Origin: Spirochaetaceae bacterium
GTDB lineage: Bacteria; Spirochaetota; Spirochaetia; DSM-2461
NCBI GenBank assembly: GCA_016744925.1
Contig: JADGDJ010000003.1
Location: 1 to 32,592 of the forward strand
Direction of reading: 5' to 3'
Length of the DNA stretch: 32,592 bases
How positions within the stretch are numbered: position 1 is the stretch's first letter; each line of letters begins with the position of its first letter. The notes beneath the pieces were generated by a model, which was not told the DNA's origin, did no database searches, and worked only from the letters and a program-made list of their open reading frames with translations. Positions 1 to 8,490 of the stretch are shown here, in pieces. The translations under genes were made by a program, and so were the position numbers.

Positions 1-64
1 CCATCATCCCGAATAAAAATATTGCCAGTCCTCCAACGAGGGAAAAAAGATTCCAGATACTCAA
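1..64 (-). CDS. Na+/phosphate cotransporter-like protein, N-terminal fragment
   Basis: Only the first 21 codons are in the window; the rest lies to the left of position 1. The start is a TTG at 62-64, preceded by a good ribosome binding site (AAGGAG, seven bases upstream). The peptide begins M-S-I-W-N-L-F and continues with a hydrophobic segment G-G-L-A-I-F-L-F-G-M-M. That glycine-rich first membrane helix is typical of NptA/YjbB-type Na/Pi cotransporters (PF02690), which move inorganic phosphate across the inner membrane. This assignment rests on a very short stretch and is an inference. It reads in the same direction as the iol operon but is separated from it by a terminator hairpin. Confidence 0.45.
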   Translation of the reverse strand, partial: MSIWNLFSLVGGLAIFLFGMM

Positions 65-124
65 ACGATGACTCCTTCCATGTTTAATTTAATAAATTGC
101 TTTTTTCTTTTCTGCATAGAGCCC

Positions 125-161
125 AAAAACCGGTCGATCGGGTATTTCCGATCGCCCGGTT
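125..161 (-). terminator. Bidirectional rho-independent terminator after the iol operon
   Basis: A stem formed by 128-141 and 148-161 (13 of 14 pairs, one T/C mismatch) closes a six-base loop. On the minus strand it is followed by a run of five T, so it fits termination of the leftward iol operon 55 bases after the iolE stop. The plus strand also has a T-rich tail (TTATTTATTT), so it could work both ways, but no rightward gene ends here. Confidence 0.8.
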
Positions 162-216
162 ATTTATTTAATAATTTTGTTTCAGCTCAGATTATATAGG
201 CCTTTATGTTATAATC

Positions 217-1110
217 TTAAATCCCTGCATTTTCTTTAATGTAATTTCTTGCTTTTAAGGCATATTCGAATGGATTCGCTTTTGCTGGATCCTGCTCGGC
301 TTCGACAACCATCCATCCTGAGTATTTATTATCTTCGAGGATTTTAAATATAGATGGGAAGTCTATAGATCCGTCTCCCGGGACGGTGAACACCCCGGCT
401 CTGACCGCATCGAGAAAGGGCATGTCCTGCGCTTTCACCGTTGCATATACATCAGTTCTCAGATCTTTTAAATGTACATGGCCGACTCTACTGATATATT
501 TTTGTAAAGCAGCCACGGGATCTTCCTGAGAAAAGGCAAAATGACCCGAATCGTACAACAGATGAACCTTTCCGGGATCAGTGTCATTGAGAAAACGGTC
601 CGTCTCTTCCATCGTTTGAACTCCCGTTCCCATATGATGATGGAACGCCAGTTTCAGACCTTCACCATTGGCAATATCACCAAGTTTATTCATACCATCG
701 CAGAGAGAGTTAAATTCGTCCTTATTGAAAACGGCTTTTCCGGAAAAGACTGAAGTCTTCAAATCACCCTGGCAGGATCTTGTCTGTTCTGAAGGTCCTA
801 TAACGTCAGATCCCATGGCCTTTAAAAAACCCAGCTGTGCTCTAAAGTCTTTTTCAACTTCCGCAAAAGGTTTGCTAGCCAGAAAAGAACTGAACCACTG
901 ATTGCAGATCTGCAAACCTCTAATGTCGAGCATCGGTTTCAGAACTTCCGGATCTGAAGGGTATTTATTTCCAACTTCTGAACCGCTGTATCCTGCAAGA
1001 GCCATTTCACTGACACACTGCTGAAATGAATTTTCAGCTCCGAGATCGGGCATATCATCATTAGTCCATCCGATTGGTGCCATGGCCAGTTTTACTTTGC
1101 TTTTATCCAT
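217..1110 (-). CDS. iolE: Inosose dehydratase IolE
   Basis: Dehydrates scyllo-inosose (2-keto-myo-inositol) to 3D-trihydroxycyclohexane-1,2-dione, the second step of myo-inositol catabolism in the cytoplasm. The 297-residue protein is the usual length and is a xylose isomerase-like TIM barrel. It opens with the family-typical A-P-I-G-W-T-N-D-D. Later come FHHHMGTGVQT (about residue 157), LYDSGH (about 185), HVHLKD (about 213) and VVEAEQDP (about 269), which carry the metal ligands of the fold. The ATG at 1108-1110 has GAGGT six bases upstream. It lies 24 bases after iolD, which makes the substrate for the next step of the pathway in reverse gene order, and is the last gene of the operon. Assignment is firm from the family signature and context. 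Confidence 0.95.
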   Translation of the reverse strand: MDKSKVKLAMAPIGWTNDDMPDLGAENSFQQCVSEMALAGYSGSEVGNKYPSDPEVLKPMLDIRGLQICNQWFSSFLASKPFAEVEKDFRAQLGFLKAMGSDVIGPSEQTRSCQGDLKTSVFSGKAVFNKDEFNSLCDGMNKLGDIANGEGLKLAFHHHMGTGVQTMEETDRFLNDTDPGKVHLLYDSGHFAFSQEDPVAALQKYISRVGHVHLKDLRTDVYATVKAQDMPFLDAVRAGVFTVPGDGSIDFPSIFKILEDNKYSGWMVVEAEQDPAKANPFEYALKARNYIKENAGI

Positions 1111-1134
1111 TTTTTTACCTCATATACCTAAATA

Positions 1135-3009
1135 TTAATATTTTTTTATATCTTCAAAATTCGACTTCAATTCTTTCCACGCCTTCTCTACTGCAGGCTT
1201 TTCTGAGACCTGAGGAGTACCGACTCTCCACCAGCTTTCATATCCGTCGGACATGGAATCAAAATCAACTTTTATGTCAATAAGAGTGGAAACTTCCGAT
1301 TCCTTTGCTTCTCTCATAGCCGTCTTCAACTCTTCCGAGTTTCTCACAGTCCATGTTCGACAGCCATATCCCTCGGCAATCTTCGCATAACTGACCGGGA
1401 TGAGTTTGCCCCCTTCATCGAGTCGACCGGTCGCGGGATTTCTATATTTCAGTTCACAACCAAATTTCGGGATGCCCTGACTACGCTGTAAATTATCAAT
1501 ACAGCCGAAACCATTATTGTCAAAAAGCATCACATTGATTTTTAACCCTTCCTGTATACTTGTGAGAAGTTCCGAGTGAAGCATGACAAAGCTGGCATCT
1601 CCCACCATGGAATAAACCTCTTTATCGGGACAGGCCATTTTGACACCCAAAGCCCCGGTGACCTCGTATCCCATGCAGGAAAAGCCATACTCCATATGAT
1701 AGGTATAGAGCTTTCTGCTTCTCCACACTCGCTGCAGATCTCCCGGGAGACTACCCGAAGCTCCTACGATAATGGCATCATCCTCAAAAAACTCTTCATT
1801 CATCAAACCGAGTGCTCTGAGCTGAGAATAGCCTGAGGGTCCCATCTCAGTGCTGTACAATCTGTCGACTTCACGGTTCCACTGTTTCTTGACTTCTTCG
1901 ATTTCTCCAGCATAAGAGGCCTTGTACTCTTTCTCTCTCAGAAGTTTTCCGAGAGCGATTAATCCGGTTTTCGCATCTGCAATCAGCGAAGTGGCATTCA
2001 TCTTCACCGCATCGAATGCGCCGACATTAATTGAGAGGAACTCGACTTCAGGATTTTTAAAAGCTGATTTACTGGCTGTTGTAAAATCTGAAAGTCTCGA
2101 TCCCACTGAAATGATCAGATCGGCATCTTTGGCGATTATATTAGCAGCCTGTCCACCGGTAACACCCAATCCTCCGAGATTTTTTGCATGATCCCATAGA
2201 ACTGAACTCTTTCCGGCCTGAGTTTCTCCGAAGGGAATATTGAACTCATCACAGAACTCAGCAAGCATATCTCCCGCTTCAGAATATCGAACGCCGCCAC
2301 CGCATATGATCATAGGTCTTTTCTTTTTCAGAATCAGATCAGCAGCTCTCTTTACAGCCTCTACGGCGGGATCCATTCGATCCAGATAGTGCACTTTTTT
2401 CTCAAAGAACTCGACGGGATAATCATAAACTTCTCCCTGAACATCCTGAGGGAGAGCGAGGCAGACGGCCCCCGTATTGACAGGATCGGTGAGAATCCTC
2501 ATGGCATGAGTGGCTGCCGTCATAAGCTGTTCCGGTCTGTTAATCCGATCCCAATAACGACATACGGGCTTAAAAGCATCATTGCTGGTAATGGAAAGAT
2601 TGTGAAACTGTTCCAGCTGCTGCAATACCGGGTCGGGCTGACGACAGGCGAATACATCACCGGGCAGCAATAATAGGGGGATCCTATTTACAGAGGCAAG
2701 TCCGGCGGAGGTAACCATATTGAGGGCTCCGGGACCAATTGATGAGGTTACAGCCATGATTTTTCTTCTGTTATTCTGTTTTGCGAAGGCGATGGCCGCA
2801 TTGGCCATCCCCTGCTCATTGTGCCCCTGATAAAATTTCAGATCGTGGTTTTTTTCCTCGAGAGCTTCACCGATTCCGACAACACATCCGTGTCCGAATA
2901 TCCCGAAGACCCCATCGATAAATTTGTCCTCTTTACCGTCAAACGAGGTATATTGGTTGTCGAGAAATTTGACCAGAGCCTGGCCCATTGTCATTTTTAT
3001 TGTATTCAT
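1135..3009 (-). CDS. iolD: 3D-(3,5/4)-trihydroxycyclohexane-1,2-dione hydrolase IolD
   Basis: Thiamine-diphosphate enzyme that opens the ring of the IolE product to give 5-deoxy-D-glucuronate. The 624 residues match the family length. The catalytic glutamate is visible at residue 65 in G-H-N-E-Q-G-M-A. The TPP/Mg2+ motif runs from GDAS (about residue 470) to DNNGFG (about 497). The N-terminal pyrimidine-binding, central and C-terminal PP-binding domains are in the normal order. ATG at 3007-3009 follows AGGAG by about eight bases. It sits 14 bases after the LacI-type gene and 24 before iolE. The next enzyme of the pathway, IolB, is encoded upstream in the same operon but in shortened form. iolA, iolC and iolG are not in the window. 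Confidence 0.95.
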   Translation of the reverse strand: MNTIKMTMGQALVKFLDNQYTSFDGKEDKFIDGVFGIFGHGCVVGIGEALEEKNHDLKFYQGHNEQGMANAAIAFAKQNNRRKIMAVTSSIGPGALNMVTSAGLASVNRIPLLLLPGDVFACRQPDPVLQQLEQFHNLSITSNDAFKPVCRYWDRINRPEQLMTAATHAMRILTDPVNTGAVCLALPQDVQGEVYDYPVEFFEKKVHYLDRMDPAVEAVKRAADLILKKKRPMIICGGGVRYSEAGDMLAEFCDEFNIPFGETQAGKSSVLWDHAKNLGGLGVTGGQAANIIAKDADLIISVGSRLSDFTTASKSAFKNPEVEFLSINVGAFDAVKMNATSLIADAKTGLIALGKLLREKEYKASYAGEIEEVKKQWNREVDRLYSTEMGPSGYSQLRALGLMNEEFFEDDAIIVGASGSLPGDLQRVWRSRKLYTYHMEYGFSCMGYEVTGALGVKMACPDKEVYSMVGDASFVMLHSELLTSIQEGLKINVMLFDNNGFGCIDNLQRSQGIPKFGCELKYRNPATGRLDEGGKLIPVSYAKIAEGYGCRTWTVRNSEELKTAMREAKESEVSTLIDIKVDFDSMSDGYESWWRVGTPQVSEKPAVEKAWKELKSNFEDIKKY

Positions 3010-3023
3010 AAGTATCTCTCCTG

Positions 3024-4025
3024 TTAACTGGTTTTTCTTATTATAAGTTTTGGTTCAAGAACCAGTCTTTTATTTATATTTAGGTCCGATTCTCCCATCA
3101 GTATTGAATACAACTCGGTAACGGCCATTTTCCCCATTTCATACTTGGGCTGCCGAACTGTCGTCAGATCGATACCGGCCATGGAAGCCATGGGTATATC
3201 ATCAAAACCCGAAACGGCAATATCTTCGGGAACTCTCACCCCCCGGGTTCGCAGCGCCTGAATGACCCCCAGCGCGATGACATCGTTTTCAGAAAAAACA
3301 GCATCGGGAACAAGTTTTTTATCGAGCAGATCATTCATTGCGTTATAACCGCTGTCGAAGGTAAAGCCACTTTCAACAATCATTTTTTTCTCTACTGACA
3401 GACCAAATTTTTCATGAGCTCTTTTGAAACCGGTTAAACGGTCCTCAACACTGGATAAACCTGTAGTTCCACCGATAAAGGCCAGTTTTTTGTAGTTTTT
3501 ATTCAAAAGATGGGCCACAGAAAGTTTCGCACCGAGGACATCATCAATGGAAATGGACACTGAGACATCTTCGACATGAGAACTTCCCAGAATAACAATC
3601 GGTAAATTTCTTCCGGCAATACGTCGAATTTCAGAAATATTCCCGGGAGATGTGGGAAAAATAATAATGCCATCAACTCTATTTGTTATAAGCTGGTTGA
3701 TGTAGGCCTCTTCCCGGTTTCCATCCCAATTACTATTGCAGAGGAATACACTCAGATTTTTACTGTGAGCTTCATCTTCAACCCCTTTGGCAATTTCCGG
3801 AAAGTAGGGATTGAGGATATCGGGTATAATTAAACCAATTGTTGAGCTTCTTTTTTGTACCAGACTTCTTGCCAGAGCATTGGGCTGGTAATTCATCTCT
3901 TTGGCAATTTTAAGCACTTTCTCCCTGGTTTTACTGCTGACTCCGGGTTTTCCCGACAGAGCCCGTGAAACACTGGGGTAGGAAATATTGGCTTTTTCCG
4001 CGATATCCTTAATTGTCACACTCAT
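3024..4025 (-). CDS. LacI-family transcriptional regulator of the iol operon
   Basis: A 333-residue LacI/GalR-type regulator. The N-terminal helix-turn-helix and hinge (residues 2-58: V-T-I-K-D-I-A-E-K-A, then Y-P-S-V-S-R-A-L-S-G-K-P-G-V and P-N-A-L-A-R-S-L) is canonical. Residues 60-333 form the periplasmic-binding-protein-like sensor (SSTIGLIIPDILNPYF, DGIIIFPTSP, AFIGG, GFDDIPMAS). It is the second gene of the operon, six bases after iolB and 14 before iolD, so it is very likely an autoregulated inositol-pathway regulator responding to an intermediate; the effector is not visible. Bacillus uses a DeoR-type IolR for this job, so this is a different solution. A possible LacI-type half-palindrome AAACGTTT lies upstream of the operon promoter at 4536-4543. 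Confidence 0.93.
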   Translation of the reverse strand: MSVTIKDIAEKANISYPSVSRALSGKPGVSSKTREKVLKIAKEMNYQPNALARSLVQKRSSTIGLIIPDILNPYFPEIAKGVEDEAHSKNLSVFLCNSNWDGNREEAYINQLITNRVDGIIIFPTSPGNISEIRRIAGRNLPIVILGSSHVEDVSVSISIDDVLGAKLSVAHLLNKNYKKLAFIGGTTGLSSVEDRLTGFKRAHEKFGLSVEKKMIVESGFTFDSGYNAMNDLLDKKLVPDAVFSENDVIALGVIQALRTRGVRVPEDIAVSGFDDIPMASMAGIDLTTVRQPKYEMGKMAVTELYSILMGESDLNINKRLVLEPKLIIRKTS

Positions 4026-4031
4026 AAAATC

Positions 4032-4451
4032 TTATTCCGGAGTCTTCTCATATTTTCTTTCAGGCCAGATTTTTACATCTTTTTCTAGAAGCCATTTGTG
4101 TTCTTTTCTGTAATAAGGGGTAGTCGGCAACCATCGGTCTTCCGGCAGATGAGGGATCATCCTGACATAATACATAGCAGAACCGGGAACAGCCACTTGT
4201 GAATGTGTTTTATCGGGATGAATGAGTGATGTATCTCCCTGTTTAACTGTGTAGACCTCATCATCGAGTAACGAAACACCAAAACCCTGCTCCGGGAAAA
4301 ATCTATAGTGATAGATTTCAGGTTGAGGATGATTGATGACTTCTCCCATAACCATATTGGATAGTGGGGCTATTTTCCCGTCAAATACAGTTCGCACTGT
4401 TCTGAGAAATGTGTAACCTTTATTGAATCCTTTTTTATTTTTCACTATCAT
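4032..4451 (-). CDS. iolB: Shortened 5-deoxy-glucuronate isomerase (IolB), two apparent internal deletions
   Basis: IolB isomerises 5-deoxy-glucuronate to 2-deoxy-5-keto-gluconate and is normally about 270 residues with two cupin halves. This gene encodes only 139. It begins like full-length IolB (M-I-V-K-N-K-K-G-F-N-K-G-Y-T), then jumps directly to the start of the second half (R-T-V-F-D-G-K-I-A-P-L-S-N). It continues GEVIN, then HPQPEIYHYRFFPEQGFG, then GDTSLIHPDKTHS and PGSAMYYVRMIPH. In the family the segment between GEVIN and HPQPE normally reads roughly FPGRWSSYPPHH and carries metal-binding histidines of cupin motif 1; here it is absent. Thus both the first cupin and part of the metal site seem lost, with frame kept. 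It is the first gene of the operon, with AAAGG before the ATG. It may be inactive or a minimal variant. The family comparison is from memory. Confidence 0.75.
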   Translation of the reverse strand: MIVKNKKGFNKGYTFLRTVRTVFDGKIAPLSNMVMGEVINHPQPEIYHYRFFPEQGFGVSLLDDEVYTVKQGDTSLIHPDKTHSQVAVPGSAMYYVRMIPHLPEDRWLPTTPYYRKEHKWLLEKDVKIWPERKYEKTPE

Positions 4452-4480
4452 AAGGTAAACCTTTTCTTTTTAGTATTCTG

Positions 4481-4509
4481 TTTATCAGTAAAGATTTATA
4501 TATCGTCAA
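4481..4509 (-). promoter_or_regulatory. Sigma-70 promoter of the iol operon
   Basis: On the minus strand TTGACG (4504-4509) and GATAAA (4481-4486) are separated by exactly 17 bases, 30 bases before the iolB start codon. The -35 box matches five of six consensus bases and the -10 box four of six. Start of transcription would be expected near 4474. Confidence 0.6.
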
Positions 4510-4535
4510 TACCTATGCAAATTAGTAATTCACGC

Positions 4536-4543
4536 AAACGTTT
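4536..4543. promoter_or_regulatory. Possible LacI-type operator core upstream of the iol promoter
   Basis: The sequence AAACGTTT is a perfect 8-bp palindrome with the central CG favoured by LacI/GalR proteins, placed 27 bases upstream of the -35 box. The flanks do not extend the symmetry, so the match is short and could be chance. Its proximity to an operon containing its own LacI-type gene is the only supporting context. Confidence 0.3.
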
Positions 4544-4788
4544 AAGTAATAATATTCCCTAATAAAATTATTGTAAAGAACTATCTTTCATTTTCTGAGT
4601 TTTTCATGCCCGTAGCGTTATCTTTGTTCAATTAACTTCCCGAATCATGGTCTATTGTATTCTGAATCATTCTTTCCGGGATCTCAGAAAAGAAACAAAT
4701 ATGTATCGATTCAAAATCAATACTTCCAGCAATAATCTTGTTCAATCATAAATGATAATATGGTTTAGCCAATGGAATTACAGAAGGA

Positions 4789-6486
4789 TTAATCCGTAAT
4801 AAATCGGTTAATCTCCCGATCCAGCCCTCTGGCATTATCTGAAAGTTCATCGGCGAGTCTATTCATAGATTCAGTACTGTGAGCTATAAGACCGCTGCCA
4901 TCAGCAATCTCACCAACCCGATCGCGAACTTCTTTTGAGATTGCCTGAACATTCTCCATTTCTATCCTCATTCCGCCTGCACCCCGTTCCATCTCCTCTG
5001 ATCCTTCCCTGACAAGGGAGCTGACCTCCTGTAGAAGAGTCATCGCTTCATGAATCTGTTCACTTCCGACAGAGAGTTCCTGAGTAGAGCTGTTGATCTC
5101 CGACAAAGCATGAGAAACAGAAAGAACCTCTCTGTTGATCTCAACAAAGGCCTTGTCAGTTTCCCGGCCTGCAGCATCAGCCTCTTCGGCAAGACTGCTT
5201 ATCTTAAGGAGCACATTATTAATGGCCCTGGCGTTATCTTCAGTTGATTTGGAAAGTTTCCTGATCTCACCTGAAACTACGGCAAAACCATGACCTGCAT
5301 TTCCCGCATGAGCCGCCTCGATAGCCGCATTCATAGAAAGCATATTGGTCAGAGAGGCAATATCGTCAATAATAGTAACCATATCAGATATCTGATCTAC
5401 ACTGTTGTGTATATTCGATAAGACCCGATTCATCTGGGAGACTTTCTCCCCTCCTCTTCTGGTCGTCTCCACTAGCTGAATAGTCGCTTCCTCTTTAATC
5501 TGAGTTATAGAAACCACATTTTTCAAAGAACTGACCATTTCGTTTACCGAAGCAGTGGACTCCTCCACAGCACTGCCCTGGTTTTCAATCTGCTGATTTA
5601 ATTGGGTAATATTCTCTTCAATCTGTTGCACCGTCGCAGAACTATTGATTATCCGTTCATCGAGAACGGCAATACTTCTGGAAATCTCCCCTACATTACC
5701 AGTGATCTGGCGGACAGCAGTAGAAGTATCTTCTGCATTCTGACAAAGGTTGCCTTTAATGATCTGGGTTTCCGCAGAAGCAATCTTTATATTGCCGATA
5801 ATTTGACATAAACTGGCTACAAACGCATTAATACCCAGCGCCAGATCTCCCACTTCATCTTGTCTTTTGGCTTCAACCTTCTTTGTAAGATCACCCTCTC
5901 CCCCAGCCAGATCCAGAATCTTGCCTTGAAGATCCCTAAGAGGCCTGATTGTTGTCTGTGTAAGAGAAAAAACAATAATGAGAGAAAGAATCAGAGCAAT
6001 GATAATCGCTGAAATTTTTAAAGAGTTGTCCAGCATTTCCAGGGGAACAAGATAGGGAGCGGTAAAAACAGAAGTACAGAATACCAGGTCCCCTATCCTT
6101 CTTTGAGACAACAGTTTGGACATTCCTTCAATTTCGGAGTAGATGAATCCCCCAGGGGAATCCAATAAAGATGCCCCCCAGTTAAAGTCCCGGATATTGA
6201 CACCGATGAACCCTTTGTCGGGATGTTTTACACAAAACCCCTTACTATCCACTATAAAAGTAAACCCTTCATAATCATCAACTTTATAATTCTCAATCAA
6301 TTCCTGAAGATCCACTTTTCCAAGCAGTTTCTGGAGGTTCTCAAGAGAGAACTGAGAAGTATCCACCATCCCTTTGACAAGAATTTTTTCTGCAGTAAGA
6401 TGAGCCAGTACAGAAACTCCGATTAGGCCGCTGAACATTACCAGCAGGGACGGTAATAAAATTTTGAGACGAAGACTGATTTTCAT
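4789..6486 (-). CDS. Methyl-accepting chemotaxis protein with Cache-type sensor
   Basis: A 565-residue transmembrane chemoreceptor. Membrane helix 1 is at residues 9-29. A small extracytoplasmic domain of about 120 residues contains the Cache-like F-I-V-D-S-K-G-F-C-V-K-H-P. Membrane helix 2 is at about 157-178, then HAMP (about 180-235) and a coiled-coil signalling domain. The hairpin tip reads N-A-A-I-E-A-A-H-A-G-N-A-G-H-G-F-A-V-V-S, a recognisable variant of the conserved MCP core. No CheR/CheB-tethering pentapeptide is seen at the C-terminus. The start lies 21 bases after the kinase stop, so it seems to be the last gene of the transporter operon, which suggests it senses the same compound or its binding protein. 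The ligand is unknown. Confidence 0.93.
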   Translation of the reverse strand: MKISLRLKILLPSLLVMFSGLIGVSVLAHLTAEKILVKGMVDTSQFSLENLQKLLGKVDLQELIENYKVDDYEGFTFIVDSKGFCVKHPDKGFIGVNIRDFNWGASLLDSPGGFIYSEIEGMSKLLSQRRIGDLVFCTSVFTAPYLVPLEMLDNSLKISAIIIALILSLIIVFSLTQTTIRPLRDLQGKILDLAGGEGDLTKKVEAKRQDEVGDLALGINAFVASLCQIIGNIKIASAETQIIKGNLCQNAEDTSTAVRQITGNVGEISRSIAVLDERIINSSATVQQIEENITQLNQQIENQGSAVEESTASVNEMVSSLKNVVSITQIKEEATIQLVETTRRGGEKVSQMNRVLSNIHNSVDQISDMVTIIDDIASLTNMLSMNAAIEAAHAGNAGHGFAVVSGEIRKLSKSTEDNARAINNVLLKISSLAEEADAAGRETDKAFVEINREVLSVSHALSEINSSTQELSVGSEQIHEAMTLLQEVSSLVREGSEEMERGAGGMRIEMENVQAISKEVRDRVGEIADGSGLIAHSTESMNRLADELSDNARGLDREINRFITD

Positions 6487-6507
6487 GCAATTGAAACCTT
6501 TTTAAAA

Positions 6508-7386
6508 TTACCTATTATCCTGATCCATTCTTTTGACAACATCTTCCACATTTCCCGTAAAGGGTCCGGGACTTTCCATTTTTATGCTGCACAAAGCAGC
6601 GGCAAATTGAAGAGACTCTTCTACACTATGAGTTTTCCTTCTCGAGAGATAGGCGGCAAAAGTGGAATCGCCACGGCCAGTTCTTCCGGAAAAATTGCTG
6701 TTCGTGAACGGTGCTTTGTAAATCTGCCCTTCGATGCAAATCAAAACTTCTGTATTATGAGTCAGCATGACTTCGTCAGCTCCCCAGGACTGAAGGATTT
6801 TCGCGGCTTTTTCCCTGTTTGTCTCTCCCGTAAGAATCTCTGCTTCGGCGGCATCGGTCTTAAAAAACCGGATTAATGGGAGAAACTCTCTCTTTCTTTC
6901 CCAATCCTTGAATAGAAGCTCACCTTCTCCATCGACACAGCGGAGAACCCCCTGAGCATCAACAGCAACATCACTCTTTTTCGCAAGATCCGGGATCAGA
7001 GTGTCTGGAATCTCTCCTCCGAATAATCCGGCCAGATGGTAGACTCCCGGCTCGTCTTCAGGGATATCATCTAAGGAAAAAGGGTCGGCCTGAGAAATCA
7101 AAGTGACATCGCGGCGCTCTTTATCTTCAGTAAAATAGACATTTTTAATCGATGTAGTCCCGGTTGAAGGCGCATCAGTCCAGACGACCCCACTGTTTCT
7201 CAATGGCTCGAGGAGGGGTTTATCCTCCTCACTGATTTTTGTTATAACCTGAACACTAACACCGGAGCCTATGGCAGCCATAGCGGACTGGACAACAGCT
7301 CCCCCTGTCAGTCTCGTTTCATTTCCTTTAAAATCAATCATGATGTCTTTGGACACATGGCCGATCATCAAAATATCATATTTCAT
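6508..7386 (-). CDS. PfkB-family carbohydrate kinase
   Basis: A 292-residue ribokinase-fold kinase, expected to phosphorylate a sugar or sugar derivative brought in by the adjacent transporter. The N-terminal G-G-A-V-V-Q-S-A-M-A-A-I-G and the C-terminal ATP/anion-hole motif are visible. The latter reads T-G-R-G-D-S-T-F-A-A-Y, with the catalytic aspartate present but Arg in place of the usual Ala of GAGD. This looks like a subfamily trait rather than a defect, because spacing and surroundings are intact. The ATG overlaps the ATPase stop by four bases (ATGA), so the two are translationally coupled. It is not a convincing IolC, and the substrate cannot be named from sequence. Confidence 0.85.
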   Translation of the reverse strand: MKYDILMIGHVSKDIMIDFKGNETRLTGGAVVQSAMAAIGSGVSVQVITKISEEDKPLLEPLRNSGVVWTDAPSTGTTSIKNVYFTEDKERRDVTLISQADPFSLDDIPEDEPGVYHLAGLFGGEIPDTLIPDLAKKSDVAVDAQGVLRCVDGEGELLFKDWERKREFLPLIRFFKTDAAEAEILTGETNREKAAKILQSWGADEVMLTHNTEVLICIEGQIYKAPFTNSNFSGRTGRGDSTFAAYLSRRKTHSVEESLQFAAALCSIKMESPGPFTGNVEDVVKRMDQDNR

Positions 7387-8489
7387 AAAGCTCCTTCTTT
7401 TGCTGAAAGAATATGAAGACTTCTGTCTTTAAAAGTCAAACCTACTTTGATACCTGCCGAATACTGAATGTGCTGTTGTGGATCGGCTACTTCTATCCGA
7501 AATATCAGATCATCAGTTATTTTTACTTCATACAACATTTGCGATCCAAAATACACAGAGTTTATAACTGTACCTTCAATACAATCCTCTGATGGTTCAT
7601 CGATAATGACAGATTCCGGTCTGGCAACAATGACAACGGAATCACCTTGTTTCAAGGATTTATTCCAGTGGGGTGCAATAATCTCTTTACCCATAAAATC
7701 CAGAATCAACTGCTCATTGTTTATATCTTTTATTGTTGCATCGAGAAAGTTGGCTTTTCCGATAAAACCTGCGACAAACCTGTTACAGGGATGGCTGTAG
7801 ATTTCTACGGGAGCACCGATCTGCTGAATGAGACCATCTTTCATAATGATAACCTGATCGGATAGCGTCATGGCTTCTTCCTGATCATGAGTTACATACA
7901 CTGAAGTAATACCTACTCTCTGCTGAAGCTTCCGAATTTCAAGTCTTGTCGAAACACGTAACATGGCATCAAGGTTTGAGAGTGGTTCATCAAAGAGCAG
8001 AACTTTAGGCTCCATAATCATAGCACGGGCAAGACTGACCCGCTGCTGCTGTCCTCCCGAGAGCTCTCTCGGCTGCCTGTCCGCAAGGCCGTTTAAGCCT
8101 ATAAGATTCATTATTTCATCGACTTTTCGGATTATTTCCTCTTTATTATCACCACGTACTTTTAATCCGAAAGAGATGTTTTCTCTCACTGTTAAATGAG
8201 GAAAAAGCGCATAGTTCTGAAAAACCATAGCTGTAGGTCTCTTGTTAGGCGGAAGTGTGTTCACACTGTCACCATCAATTAAAATATCACCTGATGTGGG
8301 TGTATGAAACCCGGCGATCATGCGAAGAGTCGTGGTTTTCCCACAACCGGAAGGACCCAGAAGGGTAATGAGTTCTCCTTCTTTTACTGTCAGGTTTATG
8401 CCGTCAACTGCTGTAACAACAGCATCGCCCTTACCGAATTTTTTTGTCAGGTCTTTCAGTACCAAATAATCCTGTCTCATATTTTCCAT
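7383..8489 (-). CDS. ABC transporter ATP-binding protein, FbpC/AfuC/PotA-type
   Basis: Cytoplasmic ATPase energising the fused permease encoded just upstream. In 368 residues it shows Walker A GPSGCGKT (45-52), Q-loop at Q91, signature LSGGQQQ (143-149), Walker B LLFDEP (164-169), and H-loop His201, followed by a C-terminal TOBE-type regulatory domain (about 280-360). The layout is typical of importers for iron, polyamines, phosphonates or sugar phosphates. The ATG at 8489 lies one base after the permease stop; a second ATG at 8480 with AGGATGG upstream is an equally good start and would remove three residues. It overlaps the kinase gene by four bases. Confidence 0.95.
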   Translation of the reverse strand: MENMRQDYLVLKDLTKKFGKGDAVVTAVDGINLTVKEGELITLLGPSGCGKTTTLRMIAGFHTPTSGDILIDGDSVNTLPPNKRPTAMVFQNYALFPHLTVRENISFGLKVRGDNKEEIIRKVDEIMNLIGLNGLADRQPRELSGGQQQRVSLARAMIMEPKVLLFDEPLSNLDAMLRVSTRLEIRKLQQRVGITSVYVTHDQEEAMTLSDQVIIMKDGLIQQIGAPVEIYSHPCNRFVAGFIGKANFLDATIKDINNEQLILDFMGKEIIAPHWNKSLKQGDSVVIVARPESVIIDEPSEDCIEGTVINSVYFGSQMLYEVKITDDLIFRIEVADPQQHIQYSAGIKVGLTFKDRSLHILSAKEGAL

Positions 8490-8490
8490 C

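Larger units (their letters stand above)
4452..4788. other. Intergenic region upstream of iolB
   Basis: This 337-base gap separates the end of the chemoreceptor gene from the start of iolB, both leftward. The part nearest iolB holds a promoter (4481-4509) and an AAACGTTT palindrome (4536-4543). The remainder, about 4560-4788, is A+T-rich with stop codons in every frame, and I see no gene. The chemoreceptor operon should terminate here, but I find only a weak imperfect stem around 4776-4800 and no convincing T-tailed hairpin. Confidence 0.6.

Noticed and set aside
6508-7386. Reading the kinase as IolC of the inositol pathway
   Set aside because: It is coupled by overlap to a different transporter operon and separated from the iol genes by a chemoreceptor and a promoter region.
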